Source: Microbispora rosea (GTDB lineage Bacteria > Actinomycetota > Actinomycetes > Streptosporangiales > Streptosporangiaceae). From it: DNA of 64,000 nucleotides. The notes beneath the pieces are model-generated. The model made no database searches. It worked only from the letters and a program-made list of their open reading frames with translations, and had not been told where the DNA came from. The stretch is taken from NCBI RefSeq assembly GCF_900156315.1, contig NZ_FTNI01000037.1:26061-90060 (forward strand), written 5' to 3'. Position 1 is the first letter of the stretch. Each line of letters starts with the position of its first letter. A program made the position numbers and the translations under genes. Of this stretch, positions 33,708 to 41,784 are shown in pieces.

Positions 33708-34586
33708 TCAGCGGGCGAGCAGGGCGCGCAGGGCCGCGGCGACACCGGCCGGGTCCTCCTCGGCCATGAAGTGCCCGCACCCGACCGTCTCGTGCACCAG
33801 GTCGGGGGCCCAGGCGCCCCACAGCGCCCCGGCGTCGTACCCGAGGGCGGCCCCCCAGTCCTGCTGGAGCACGGTCACCGGCATCCGCAGCCGGTTCCCC
33901 GCCTCCAGGTCCTTCCGGTCGTGGTCCACGTCGATCCCCGCCGACGCGCGGTAGTCCGCCACGATCGAGGGCACCGCCGTACGGCAGGCGTCCAGATAGG
34001 CGGCGCGTACGCCGTCGGGGATCGCCCCCCGGTCGAGGGTCCAGACGTCGAGGAAGTGGCCGAAGAAGGCGTCCGCGCTCGCGCCGATCATCTGCTCGGG
34101 CAGGCCGGGCGGCTGGGCCATCAGGTACAGGTGGAAGCCGACGGCGGCGCCCGCGCCGTGCATCACCTCCCACATGTCCAGCGTCGGCAGCACGTCGAGG
34201 CACGCCAGGTGGCTGATCGCCGCCGGGTGGTCGAGCCCGGCGCGGAAGGCGACCAGCGCGCCGCGGTCGTGCCCGGCCAGCGCGAACCGCTCGTGTCCGA
34301 GCGCCCGCGCCAGGGCGACGACGTCGGTGGCCATCGTGCGCTTGGAATAGGTGTCGCGGCCGGCTTCGGCCGGCTTGTCGCTGGCGCCGTAGCCGCGCAG
34401 GTCGGGACAGATCACGGTGTGGCCGGCGGCCAGGTCGGCGGCGACGTGCCGCCACATCAGGTGGGTCTGGGGGAAGCCGTGCAGCAGCACGATCGGGCTC
34501 CCCGAGCCGGCGACGGCCGCGTTCAGCGACACTCCGTCGGCGACCGGCACGCGGAGGTAGTCGAAACCGGGAAGGACAGGCGCCAT
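33708..34586 (-). CDS. alpha/beta hydrolase (haloacetate dehalogenase / epoxide hydrolase type)
   Basis: A 292-residue cytoplasmic hydrolase. Oxyanion HGFPQTHLMWRHV, DLRGYGASDKP, nucleophile Asp in AGHDRGALVAF and His in GCGHFMAEEDP place it in the Asp-nucleophile branch (fluoroacetate dehalogenase-like). Substrate not predictable. ATG 34586 has AAAAGGAG upstream; a longer frame upstream is spurious. Divergent from the BTAD regulator gene. Confidence 0.92.
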   Translation of the reverse strand: MAPVLPGFDYLRVPVADGVSLNAAVAGSGSPIVLLHGFPQTHLMWRHVAADLAAGHTVICPDLRGYGASDKPAEAGRDTYSKRTMATDVVALARALGHERFALAGHDRGALVAFRAGLDHPAAISHLACLDVLPTLDMWEVMHGAGAAVGFHLYLMAQPPGLPEQMIGASADAFFGHFLDVWTLDRGAIPDGVRAAYLDACRTAVPSIVADYRASAGIDVDHDRKDLEAGNRLRMPVTVLQQDWGAALGYDAGALWGAWAPDLVHETVGCGHFMAEEDPAGVAAALRALLAR

Positions 34587-34698
34587 GACGCGCTCCTTTT
34601 CTGTGCGGGATCGGATGGTCCCCAGGCTGCCGCGCGTGAATGAGCATCCGGTCAGCGCGCTACCGTGACAGGTGCCGTGACCTGGAGGGGAGCCGACG

Positions 34699-36804
34699 GT
34701 GGGGATCGCGTTCGGGGTGCTGGGGCCGGTGACGGCCTGGGACGGCACCGGCGGCGCGATCGCGCTGAAGGGGCCGCGGCACCGTGCGGTGCTGGCCCGG
34801 CTGATCGTCGCCCGCGGCCGCGTGGTGCCGGTCACCCGCCTGATCGACGACCTGTGGGACGAACCTCCGGCGGGCGCGGCCGGTGCCGTACGGACGTTCG
34901 TGGCGGCGCTGCGCCGCGCGCTCGAGCCCGACCGGCCGCCCCGCACCCCCGCGCGGCTGCTGGTCACCGAGGGGCCGGGGTACGCGCTGCGGGCCGGCGC
35001 CGACGCGGTGGACGCCTGGCGCTTCGAACACGCGGTGGCCGCCACCGCGGACCTGCCCCCCGAAGACGGGCTCGCCCGGCTGGAGGAGGCGCTGGGGTGG
35101 TGGCGCGGTCCCGCCTACGCGGAGTTCGCCGACCAGGACTGGGCCCGCGCCGAGCGCTCCCGCCTGGCCGAGCTCCGGCTGCACGCGGTCGAGCGGCACG
35201 CGCAGACGCGGCTGGAGCTGGGGCGGGCGGCCGAGGCGGTGCCCGACCTGGACGCGCACGCGTCTGGGCACCCCTGGCGGGAGGAGGCATGGCGGCTGCT
35301 GGCGCTCGCGCTGTATCGCAGCGGGCGGCAGGGCGACGCGCTCGCCGTGCTGCGCCGGGCGCGGGCACTGCTCGTCGACGAGCTGGGAGTGGACCCGGGC
35401 CCGGGGCTGCGCCGCCTGGAGACCGACATCCTGCGCCAGGCCGATCATCTCGACTCCTCGGCGGGCGGCGCGGCCGAGCGCGTGTGGGCCCAGGCCACCG
35501 CCGCCTACGACCGCGCGGTCGCCTCCGGGGCGAAGGCCCGCCTGGAGTCGACGGCCGGACTGCTGCGCGACCTCGCCACGACCGGGGGCGGCGGCCTGCA
35601 GGCGGCGCGCGAGCACCGCGTGGCCGCCGTCGAGGCGGCCGAGGAACTCGGCGACGCGGAGCTGACCGCACGGGTGATCGGCGCCTTCGACGTCCCGGCC
35701 ATCTGGACCCGGTCCGACGACCCCGGGCAGGCGGCGCGCATCGTGGCGGCGGCCGGGCGCACGCTGACCGCCCTGGCCGCGCTGCCCTCCGATCACGAGG
35801 CCCCAGGTCACGAGGCCCAAGGTCACAAGGTCACTGGTCACGAGGTCACTGGTCACGAGGTCACTGGTCACGAGGTCACTGGTCACGAGGTCACTGGTCA
35901 CGAGGCGGCCCGGGCCCGGCTGCTGGCCACGATCGCGCTGGAGTCGCGCGGCGACCGCTCCTGCCAGGGGCCGCGGGCGGCGCGGCAGGCCGAGGAGATC
36001 GCCCGCCGCCTGAACGACCCCGCGCTGCTGGCGTTCGCGTTGAGCGGCCTGTTCATGCAGACCTTCCACCGGACGGGCCTGGCCGCCCGGCGCGACGAGA
36101 TCGGCGCCGAACTCGTGGACATTTCCGCCCGGCATGGCCTGGTCACCTTCGAGGTGCTCGGGCATCTGGTCCGGATGCAGGCACGGTCGGCGCTCGCGGA
36201 CTTCACGGCCGCCGACGCCCACGCCGCCGCCGCCGAACGCCTGTCCGTACGGCACGAGCGGCCCCTGGCGGGCGTGTTCACCGCGTGGTATCGGGCGCTG
36301 CGCCTGGACGCGACCGGCCCTGCGCCGCTGGAGGAGGCCGAGGCCGCCTATCGGGAGGCCGCCGCCCGGCTGGACGGCGCCGGTATGCCGGGCGTGGAGC
36401 ACGGCCTGCTGCCGCTCGCGCTGCTGTGCCTGCGCCTGCGGCACGGGCAGCCCCCGCCCGGCGCCGGTCCCGCCGGCGATCCCGCCGACGAGCACATCGC
36501 CGAGCACATCGACTGGGGGCCGTACGCGCCGTGGGCCCGGCCTCTGGTGCTGCTCGCCCGCGACCGCCGAGCCGAGGCGGCGGCGGCGCTGCGCGCCCTG
36601 CCCGAGCCGCCGCACGACCTGCTGACGGAGGCCCTGTGGTGCCTCGCGGCCCGTGCGGCCCTCACGCTGGGCGACCGCGCGACGATGCGACGCGCCTACG
36701 CCGCGCTGCTGCCCGCCGCGGGCGAACTGGCCGGGGCGGGCAGCGGCGTGCTGACGCTCGGCCCGGTGTCCGCGCACCTGGACGACCTGTCGGCCGCGCT
36801 GTGA
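34699..36804 (+). CDS. BTAD (SARP-like) transcriptional regulator with repeat insertion
   Basis: A 701-residue regulator. An OmpR-type winged helix (about 1-95: LKGPRHRAVLARLIVARGRVVPVTRLIDDLW) and BTAD domain (about 100-245, ending LLVDELGVDPGPGLRRLE) make it AfsR/SARP-like; the rest is alpha-helical TPR-like sequence without a Walker A motif. About residues 365-405 contain an 8-unit GHEVT repeat. GTG start with GGAGGGGA upstream. It is divergent from a hydrolase, a possible target. Confidence 0.9.
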   Translation: MGIAFGVLGPVTAWDGTGGAIALKGPRHRAVLARLIVARGRVVPVTRLIDDLWDEPPAGAAGAVRTFVAALRRALEPDRPPRTPARLLVTEGPGYALRAGADAVDAWRFEHAVAATADLPPEDGLARLEEALGWWRGPAYAEFADQDWARAERSRLAELRLHAVERHAQTRLELGRAAEAVPDLDAHASGHPWREEAWRLLALALYRSGRQGDALAVLRRARALLVDELGVDPGPGLRRLETDILRQADHLDSSAGGAAERVWAQATAAYDRAVASGAKARLESTAGLLRDLATTGGGGLQAAREHRVAAVEAAEELGDAELTARVIGAFDVPAIWTRSDDPGQAARIVAAAGRTLTALAALPSDHEAPGHEAQGHKVTGHEVTGHEVTGHEVTGHEVTGHEAARARLLATIALESRGDRSCQGPRAARQAEEIARRLNDPALLAFALSGLFMQTFHRTGLAARRDEIGAELVDISARHGLVTFEVLGHLVRMQARSALADFTAADAHAAAAERLSVRHERPLAGVFTAWYRALRLDATGPAPLEEAEAAYREAAARLDGAGMPGVEHGLLPLALLCLRLRHGQPPPGAGPAGDPADEHIAEHIDWGPYAPWARPLVLLARDRRAEAAAALRALPEPPHDLLTEALWCLAARAALTLGDRATMRRAYAALLPAAGELAGAGSGVLTLGPVSAHLDDLSAAL
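35791..35910 (+). repeat. eight 15-bp in-frame tandem repeats
   Basis: Eight units, of which four (35836-35895) are identical GGTCACGAGGTCACT. They encode GHEVT and variants (DHEAP, GHEAQ, GHKVT). Identical central copies point to recent slippage or unequal exchange; frame is preserved. On the other strand a dyad is formed by GGTCAC/GTGACC. Confidence 0.95.
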
Positions 36805-36865
36805 CGGTTGGCGGGAGTCGCGCCGAACCGGTCGTGACCCTGATTTGCCCGCTGCGGATCGTCGC

Positions 36866-37672
36866 TCAGCAGGGCTGGAGCGAGGGGAAACGGCCCGCGA
36901 AGAAGGCCGCCGGAGGCACGCCCATCAGGGTGCGGAACTCCGCGGCCATGTGGGACTGGTCGTAGAACCCGGCGGTCGCGGCGAGCTGCGCCCATCGCGC
37001 GGTGTGGGCCCTGCCGCGGGCGAGCACCCGGCGCACGCGTTCGATCCGCTCGAAGCGCTTGGGCGGCACGCCGATGCCGTCGCGGACGACATCGCGCATG
37101 TGGCGCTCGCTGACGGCCAGCCGCCGGGCGATGGCGGCGACGGGCTCGCGCTGCTGCCCGGCCTGGTCGCGCAGGGCCTGCGCGGTTGCGCGCACCAGCT
37201 CGCTGCGGGCCAGGTCGGCATTGGACCGGGCGGCGATCCTGGCGGGCAACGCCGCCTGAAGACGCCCGAGGACGCGCGTCACGTCGTCTCCCGGCGGAGC
37301 CGGCGCGGCGGTCAGCCCGGCTGCGCCGTCCCACAGCGCTGCGTCGTCCCACAGCTCCTCGAGGCCGACGACCTGGTCGACCAGCTCGGTCATCGGGACT
37401 CCGAGCAGGAGCCGGGCGGCGCCGGGGCGCAGCCTGAGCCTGAGGCAGAGCGGGAAGTCCTTGCCCACATGGTAGGAGGCGCGGGTACGCGGCCCGACCA
37501 CCAGCAGGGCGCTGCGCCGCGCCGACGTCGTCCGGAAGATCAGCGAGGTGTCGGCGTCGGGAACGTGGACGAGCGGCGGCCGCTCAGCCGGCGCGCAGGC
37601 CCTCATGGATGTGATCTCGCTGACCAGCCACCGCAGTGGGGCAGGCACGGTCATCGGGACTTCGAGGGGCAT
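36866..37672 (-). CDS. AraC family transcriptional regulator
   Basis: 268 residues. The N-terminal ~150 match the cupin-like sensing half found in many actinobacterial AraC proteins (LLVVGPRTRASYHVGK ... GVPMTELVDQVVGLEELW); the C-terminal double HTH is at about 170-260 (IARRLAVSERHMRDVVRDGIGVPPKRF and GFYDQSHMAAEFRTLMGVPPAAFF). Divergent from an NmrA-type gene with a dyad between them. Confidence 0.92.
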   Translation of the reverse strand: MPLEVPMTVPAPLRWLVSEITSMRACAPAERPPLVHVPDADTSLIFRTTSARRSALLVVGPRTRASYHVGKDFPLCLRLRLRPGAARLLLGVPMTELVDQVVGLEELWDDAALWDGAAGLTAAPAPPGDDVTRVLGRLQAALPARIAARSNADLARSELVRATAQALRDQAGQQREPVAAIARRLAVSERHMRDVVRDGIGVPPKRFERIERVRRVLARGRAHTARWAQLAATAGFYDQSHMAAEFRTLMGVPPAAFFAGRFPSLQPC

Positions 37673-37695
37673 GGCCTCACGTTACCCGGCGGCGC

Positions 37696-37716
37696 TCGGC
37701 ACGCCGACCGTGCCGA
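37696..37716. promoter_or_regulatory. dyad between AraC-type and NmrA-type genes
   Basis: TCGGCAC (37696-37702) and GTGCCGA (37710-37716) form a perfect 7-bp inverted repeat with a 7-nt spacer, centred in the divergent gap. Could be the AraC binding site. Confidence 0.45.
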
Positions 37717-37760
37717 AAGTTCCTATGGATCACGGCGCCGGCGCTGACATGGTGATGGCC

Positions 37761-38609
37761 ATGATCCTCGTGACGGGTGCGACGGGCACCATCGGCAGTG
37801 AGACGGTTCGCCTGCTGGCGGCCATGGGCGAGCGGGTGCGGGCGATGACCAGAAACCCCGCGGCGATCACGCCTCCCCCGGGCGTGGAGGTCGTGCGGGG
37901 CGACTTCGGCGAGCCGGATTCCCTGGCGCGGGCGGCGGACAAAACGGAGGCACTTTTCCTGCTCAGCGCCCCGGGCCCCCAGCTGGTCGAGCATGACGAG
38001 GCGATGCTGGCCGCGGCGTGTGCCGCCGGTGTCGGCACGGTGGTGAAGGTGTCGGCCATCGGCGCAGGCCGTAGCACCGGGGCCGGGGTCGGAGACTGGC
38101 ATCTGCCGGGAGAGCGGGCCGTACGAGCGAGCGGACTGCGATGGACGATACTGCGCCCGTCCAGCTTCGCCTCCAACGCGGTGCGCTGGGCCGGTCACAT
38201 CCGCCGTGGAGAGCCGATCCCGAACACGACGGGGACCGGCAGGCAGGGCGTCGTCGACCCTCGTGACGTCGCCGAAGTGGCCGTGCGGGCGTTGACGTCC
38301 AGTGATCATGCAGGCGGCGTGCTCACGCTGACCGGGCCGGAACTGTTGAGCGTTCCCGACCAGGCCGCGATCTTGGGCGGGGCCGTCGGGCGCCGCGTCA
38401 CGACCGCCGACGTGCCGCTTGAGGTCTACAAGAAGCGGATGCTCGCCGCCGGCGTCGATCCCGCCTTCGCCGAGATCGCGGTCAACGGCTCCAGGCTTGT
38501 CGCACAGGGCGGCAACGCCACGATCAGCAAGGACGTGGAACACGTGCTCGGTCGTGCGCCCCGCACATTCTCCGACTGGGCGCACGATCACCGCGCCGCG
38601 TTCGCCTGA
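37761..38609 (+). CDS. NAD(P)-binding NmrA-like protein
   Basis: About 282 residues of the atypical short-chain dehydrogenase/NmrA class. It starts MILVTGATGTIGSETVRLL (Rossmann glycine motif), then VVRGDFGEPDSL, VVKVSAIGAG and LRPSSFASN; no YxxxK catalytic pair, so it may be a redox sensor or oxidoreductase. In-frame ATGs at 37749 and 37755 are equally possible starts; there is no clear ribosome site. Confidence 0.88.
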   Translation: MILVTGATGTIGSETVRLLAAMGERVRAMTRNPAAITPPPGVEVVRGDFGEPDSLARAADKTEALFLLSAPGPQLVEHDEAMLAAACAAGVGTVVKVSAIGAGRSTGAGVGDWHLPGERAVRASGLRWTILRPSSFASNAVRWAGHIRRGEPIPNTTGTGRQGVVDPRDVAEVAVRALTSSDHAGGVLTLTGPELLSVPDQAAILGGAVGRRVTTADVPLEVYKKRMLAAGVDPAFAEIAVNGSRLVAQGGNATISKDVEHVLGRAPRTFSDWAHDHRAAFA

Positions 38610-38676
38610 ATCCCCCGGAATACGCTGAAAAACCGCAGGCCGGAAGACCGCCGGCGCGTATGCGGCCGAGCGGAGG

Positions 38677-39615
38677 CTACCCGCGCCGGCGGCGGGGGCG
38701 CGGACGGCGGGTGGAGGCCCGGCCCGGCGCGGCGGCCGGACCGGCCGGCGAGGTCGGCCAGTGCGCCGGACGGGTGAGGGCCGGGGGCAGCCTCGTGGCG
38801 TCGTCTCCCCTGGCCGCGTTCACCTGCGCCTGGGTGAGGAAGACGCTGCCCGTGAGGTCGGCGCCGCCGAGGTCGGCCCCGCGCAGGTCAGCTCCGATGA
38901 GGTCCGCGCCGCGCAGATCGGCTCCGCGTAGATCGGCCCCAATGAGGTAGGCGCCCCTCAGGTTGGCTCCGCGCAGGTCGGCCCCCCTGAGCCGGGCGCC
39001 GATGAGATCGGCTCCCCTGTGATCGGCGGCGGCACGGCCCCCGGCCGACGCCCGCACCAGCTCGCTCGTCCGCAGCAGCAGCGCGTTGACCTTGTCGCGG
39101 TGGGCGGCGACGTCCACGCCCAGCAGGTCGCCGGGGGTGCCCGCGGTCAGGCGTTCGGTCTCCTCGAACGCGCCGCGCAGCTCGGCGTGGATCGGGCGGG
39201 TCACCGGCAGGGACATCGCCTCGTCCAGGTACCACAGCAGCTCGTGCAGGTGCCGCATGACCGGGAAGACCTCGAACATCCGCGCCGCGGACCCCGGATC
39301 GTCTCGCCAGCTGCGGCCGAAGGTGACCTGCGAGACCTTCTGCCCCGCCCCAAAGCAGTCGTAGACGGTGCAGCCGGGAAAGCCACTGTCGCGCAGACGC
39401 GCGTGGATGCCGCAGCGGAAGTCGTCCCGCAGGTTGGGGCACGGCCGCCCGGCGTCCTTGCTGATCGCGAAGTCGGCGGAGGCGGCGAAGGGCAGCGCGA
39501 CGCAGCACAGCCCGAAGCAGTTCGCGCAGTCGGCCCGCAGGCCGGTCCGCCTGCCGGGGCCGGAGCCGGCCGGGTCGTCCGCGCGGACGTCCCCGCGGTC
39601 GTGCGTGTGGGGCAA
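38677..39615 (-). CDS. Cys-rich pentapeptide-repeat protein
   Basis: A 312-residue protein. Residues 30-95 carry eight Cys (CANCFGLCCVALPF, PCPNL, FRCGIH, GCTVYDC), likely a metal cluster site of the YkgJ/zinc- or iron-chelating type. About 195-265 is a right-handed pentapeptide beta-helix: repeated A-D-L-R/I-G units starting DHRGADLIGARLRGADLRG. The tail is Pro/Arg-rich. TTG start at 39615 with GAGGAG upstream. Pentapeptide proteins can mimic DNA; here the combination with a Cys cluster suggests a redox- or metal-linked adaptor. Function not known. Confidence 0.87.
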   Translation of the reverse strand: MPHTHDRGDVRADDPAGSGPGRRTGLRADCANCFGLCCVALPFAASADFAISKDAGRPCPNLRDDFRCGIHARLRDSGFPGCTVYDCFGAGQKVSQVTFGRSWRDDPGSAARMFEVFPVMRHLHELLWYLDEAMSLPVTRPIHAELRGAFEETERLTAGTPGDLLGVDVAAHRDKVNALLLRTSELVRASAGGRAAADHRGADLIGARLRGADLRGANLRGAYLIGADLRGADLRGADLIGADLRGADLGGADLTGSVFLTQAQVNAARGDDATRLPPALTRPAHWPTSPAGPAAAPGRASTRRPRPRRRRG

Positions 39616-39818
39616 CGTGCCTGGTCTCCTCGTGTTCGATCGGCGCCGCCTCGTCGCTCGCCGTCCCGGCGCCCAGCTAGAACGTATCCCACTGAACGAG
39701 TGCAGGGCGGCCGGCTTTTGTCGCCGGGCGGCGGTTCACGCGTGCGGGCTCCCGTCCCCCCGATCAGTCCTCACCTGCCGCGCTGAGCCGGCGGGACCAT
39801 CGTGGACCAGCCCGGCGG

Positions 39819-40736
39819 TCATCCCGGCCGGTCGTCGGCCGGGTCGCGGAAGCCCGCGACGAAGCCGGCCAGGTCGTGGCGGCGCGAGGTCGCCGGCCAC
39901 ACCGCCCAGGTGCGCCGGATCAGCGGGTGACCGGCCAGGGCCGACCACGCGACGGCCGCGGGCAGCGGCTGCGGCCACCTCGGCGGTGCCAGCGCGAAAG
40001 CCCTGCCCGCGCTCACGGCGGCGAGCTTGACCTCCGCGATCAGCTCCTGTCCCTCGGGGGCGGCGGGGCCGAGGTCCAGGCCGTGGCTGCGCAGGATCGC
40101 GGTCAGCTCGTCGAACCAGGCGGGGCTGCCTGAGCGCGGGAAGCCCACCCATTCCAGCCCGGTGAGCTCCTCCAGGCGGATCCCGTCGGGTCCGCGCAGC
40201 TCGGCCGCCCGTTCGGCGGTGAGGAGCACGCCGAGCCTCTCCCTGGACACGAGCATCGCGTCGAACTCGCGCCCGGCGGGACGCTCCCTGAGCAGACCCA
40301 CGTCGAGCTCACCGGCCTGCAGCGCGGTCAGTTGCGCCGCCGTGGACAGATGGCGGGCCTGCACGCGGGTGCCGGGGTGGGCCACCGCGAGCCGTTCCAG
40401 CGCCGGTCCGAGCAGATCGGACGGCAGCTCGATGGGAACCCCCACCCGCAGGACCCCGCCGTCCCCGCTCGTGTACGCGGCCATCGTCCGCAGCACCTGG
40501 TCGTGGCGGGCGAGTACGGCGCGCGCCTCGGCGAGCAGCGTCATCCCCGCCTCGGTGGGCTGGACTCCGGCGCTGCTGCGGACCAGCAGTTTCACCCCCA
40601 ACCGGCGCTCCAGCATGCCGACGGTCTGCGACAGCGCGGGCTGGCTGACGTGCAGCCGGCGCGCCGCGGCCGACATGCCCCCTTCCTCGGCCACCACGAC
40701 GAACGCCCGCAGTTCCCGCAATTCCATGCCGCTCAT
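39819..40736 (-). CDS. LysR family transcriptional regulator
   Basis: 305 residues. N-terminal HTH MELRELRAFVVVAEEGGMSAAARRLHVSQPALSQTVGMLERRLG, then a periplasmic-binding-like effector domain (about 90-295). ATG 40736 (MSGMEL) or 40727 are both plausible. The upstream neighbour is a decayed kinase fragment, so no obvious target gene remains. Confidence 0.92.
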   Translation of the reverse strand: MSGMELRELRAFVVVAEEGGMSAAARRLHVSQPALSQTVGMLERRLGVKLLVRSSAGVQPTEAGMTLLAEARAVLARHDQVLRTMAAYTSGDGGVLRVGVPIELPSDLLGPALERLAVAHPGTRVQARHLSTAAQLTALQAGELDVGLLRERPAGREFDAMLVSRERLGVLLTAERAAELRGPDGIRLEELTGLEWVGFPRSGSPAWFDELTAILRSHGLDLGPAAPEGQELIAEVKLAAVSAGRAFALAPPRWPQPLPAAVAWSALAGHPLIRRTWAVWPATSRRHDLAGFVAGFRDPADDRPG

Positions 40737-40769
40737 GGCATCACACCTGGCGGAAGCGGCGGCCGGGAC

Positions 40770-40925
40770 AGGCGCCTCCCCGGTCCCGGGCGCGGACGGC
40801 GTACGGCCACGCGAAGCGGTGGAAGATCCGCTCGTGGCCCGGCCAGGGCGATGCCCTCTCCGTCGTCGGCGACCGTCACCTCGGCGCCCTCCCTCGCGCG
40901 ACGCAGGCCGATCCGCGTCCTGCGG
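40770..40925 (-). pseudogene. decayed histidine-kinase C-terminal fragment
   Basis: In the 327-bp gap between lysR-type and tetR-type genes the minus strand reads LRRAREGAEVTVADDGEGIA (kinase G1 box) and, after a frame change, GHERIFHRF...VRARDRGGA (the F box and approach to the G2 box). No start, HisKA or complete ATPase remains. The rest of the gap (40926-41063) shows only the AT-richer tetR-side promoter region. Confidence 0.6.
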
Positions 40926-41063
40926 GCGACATGCTCGCCGGGCGCGCAATCTCGGCAAAGGACTGGACGGTTTCGACCAGTTTGTGATGGTATGAGGTAG
41001 TTGTCAAGACCGTACTCCGGCATGGCTCCGGTGGCGCTCCCGCGCCCGAAGGTGGGGTGTCGC

Positions 41064-41723
41064 ATGGCTGTTCGAGGGCCGGGAAAGGGTTCTCCGAGGC
41101 TCACTGCGCGCGGCGCGGCCACTCGCGAGCGCATCGTCGCAGCCGCCGCGGACCTCATGTTCCGGCAGGGAATGGCGGCGACGCCCCTCGATCAGGTGGT
41201 GGACGCCTGCGGTGTCAGCAAGTCGCAGCTCTATCACTACTTCCCCGACAAGGACGCGCTGATCGCCGAGGTGATCGCGATGTGGGAGCACCTCGTGGTG
41301 TCCGCCCAGAAACCGCAACTCGACCGGGTGCGCTCGATGCGGGATCTCGAAAGATGGCGCGATTCGCTGGTGTCGAGCCTTCGAGAGCGCGACCTGCCCT
41401 ACAGGTGCCCGATCGGCTCGCTGGCCAGCGAGCTCTCCAGCCGCTGCGACGACGCCCGCCAATCCCTCGCGGCCGTCTTCCGCAGATGGCAGGGGCTGCT
41501 CGCGGACGGCTTCACCCGAATTCGGGAGGGCGGCGAACTCGGCCCCGCCGCGGAACCCGGGGAACTCGCCGTCGCGGTCGTCGCCGCCCTGCAGGGCGGC
41601 TACCTGCTCGCCGAGACCATGCAGGACGAACGGCCGTTCCTGATCGCCGTCGACATGGCGCTCGACCACGTGAAAGCCCACGTCAGGACTCCTACCGCCG
41701 ATTTGACAGAATCGGACAACTGA
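41064..41723 (+). CDS. TetR family transcriptional regulator
   Basis: 219 residues: HTH about 20-62 (ATRERIVAAAADLMFRQGMAATPLDQVVDACGVSKSQLYHYFPDKDALI) and a TetR_C ligand domain with CPIGSLASELS, as in regulators of YcdC/LmrA type. The ATG at 41064 is preferred over 41001. It ends 61 bases before the sensor kinase start on the same strand. Confidence 0.93.
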   Translation: MAVRGPGKGSPRLTARGAATRERIVAAAADLMFRQGMAATPLDQVVDACGVSKSQLYHYFPDKDALIAEVIAMWEHLVVSAQKPQLDRVRSMRDLERWRDSLVSSLRERDLPYRCPIGSLASELSSRCDDARQSLAAVFRRWQGLLADGFTRIREGGELGPAAEPGELAVAVVAALQGGYLLAETMQDERPFLIAVDMALDHVKAHVRTPTADLTESDN

Positions 41724-41784
41724 CCGCAAAGTGGACGAAATCGTCCACTTGCCTTGGTGGTGGCCCACCGAGTGCGGCAGGAGA

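Noticed and set aside
35791..35910. Possible CRISPR array
   Set aside because: 15-bp units are contiguous without spacers and in frame inside a protein; this is a tandem repeat. The same applies to the arrays at 3377, 14585 and 61024.
38860..39010. Repetitive GGTCSG-type DNA at the pentapeptide gene
   Set aside because: Explained by the pentapeptide coding pattern, not an independent DNA repeat.
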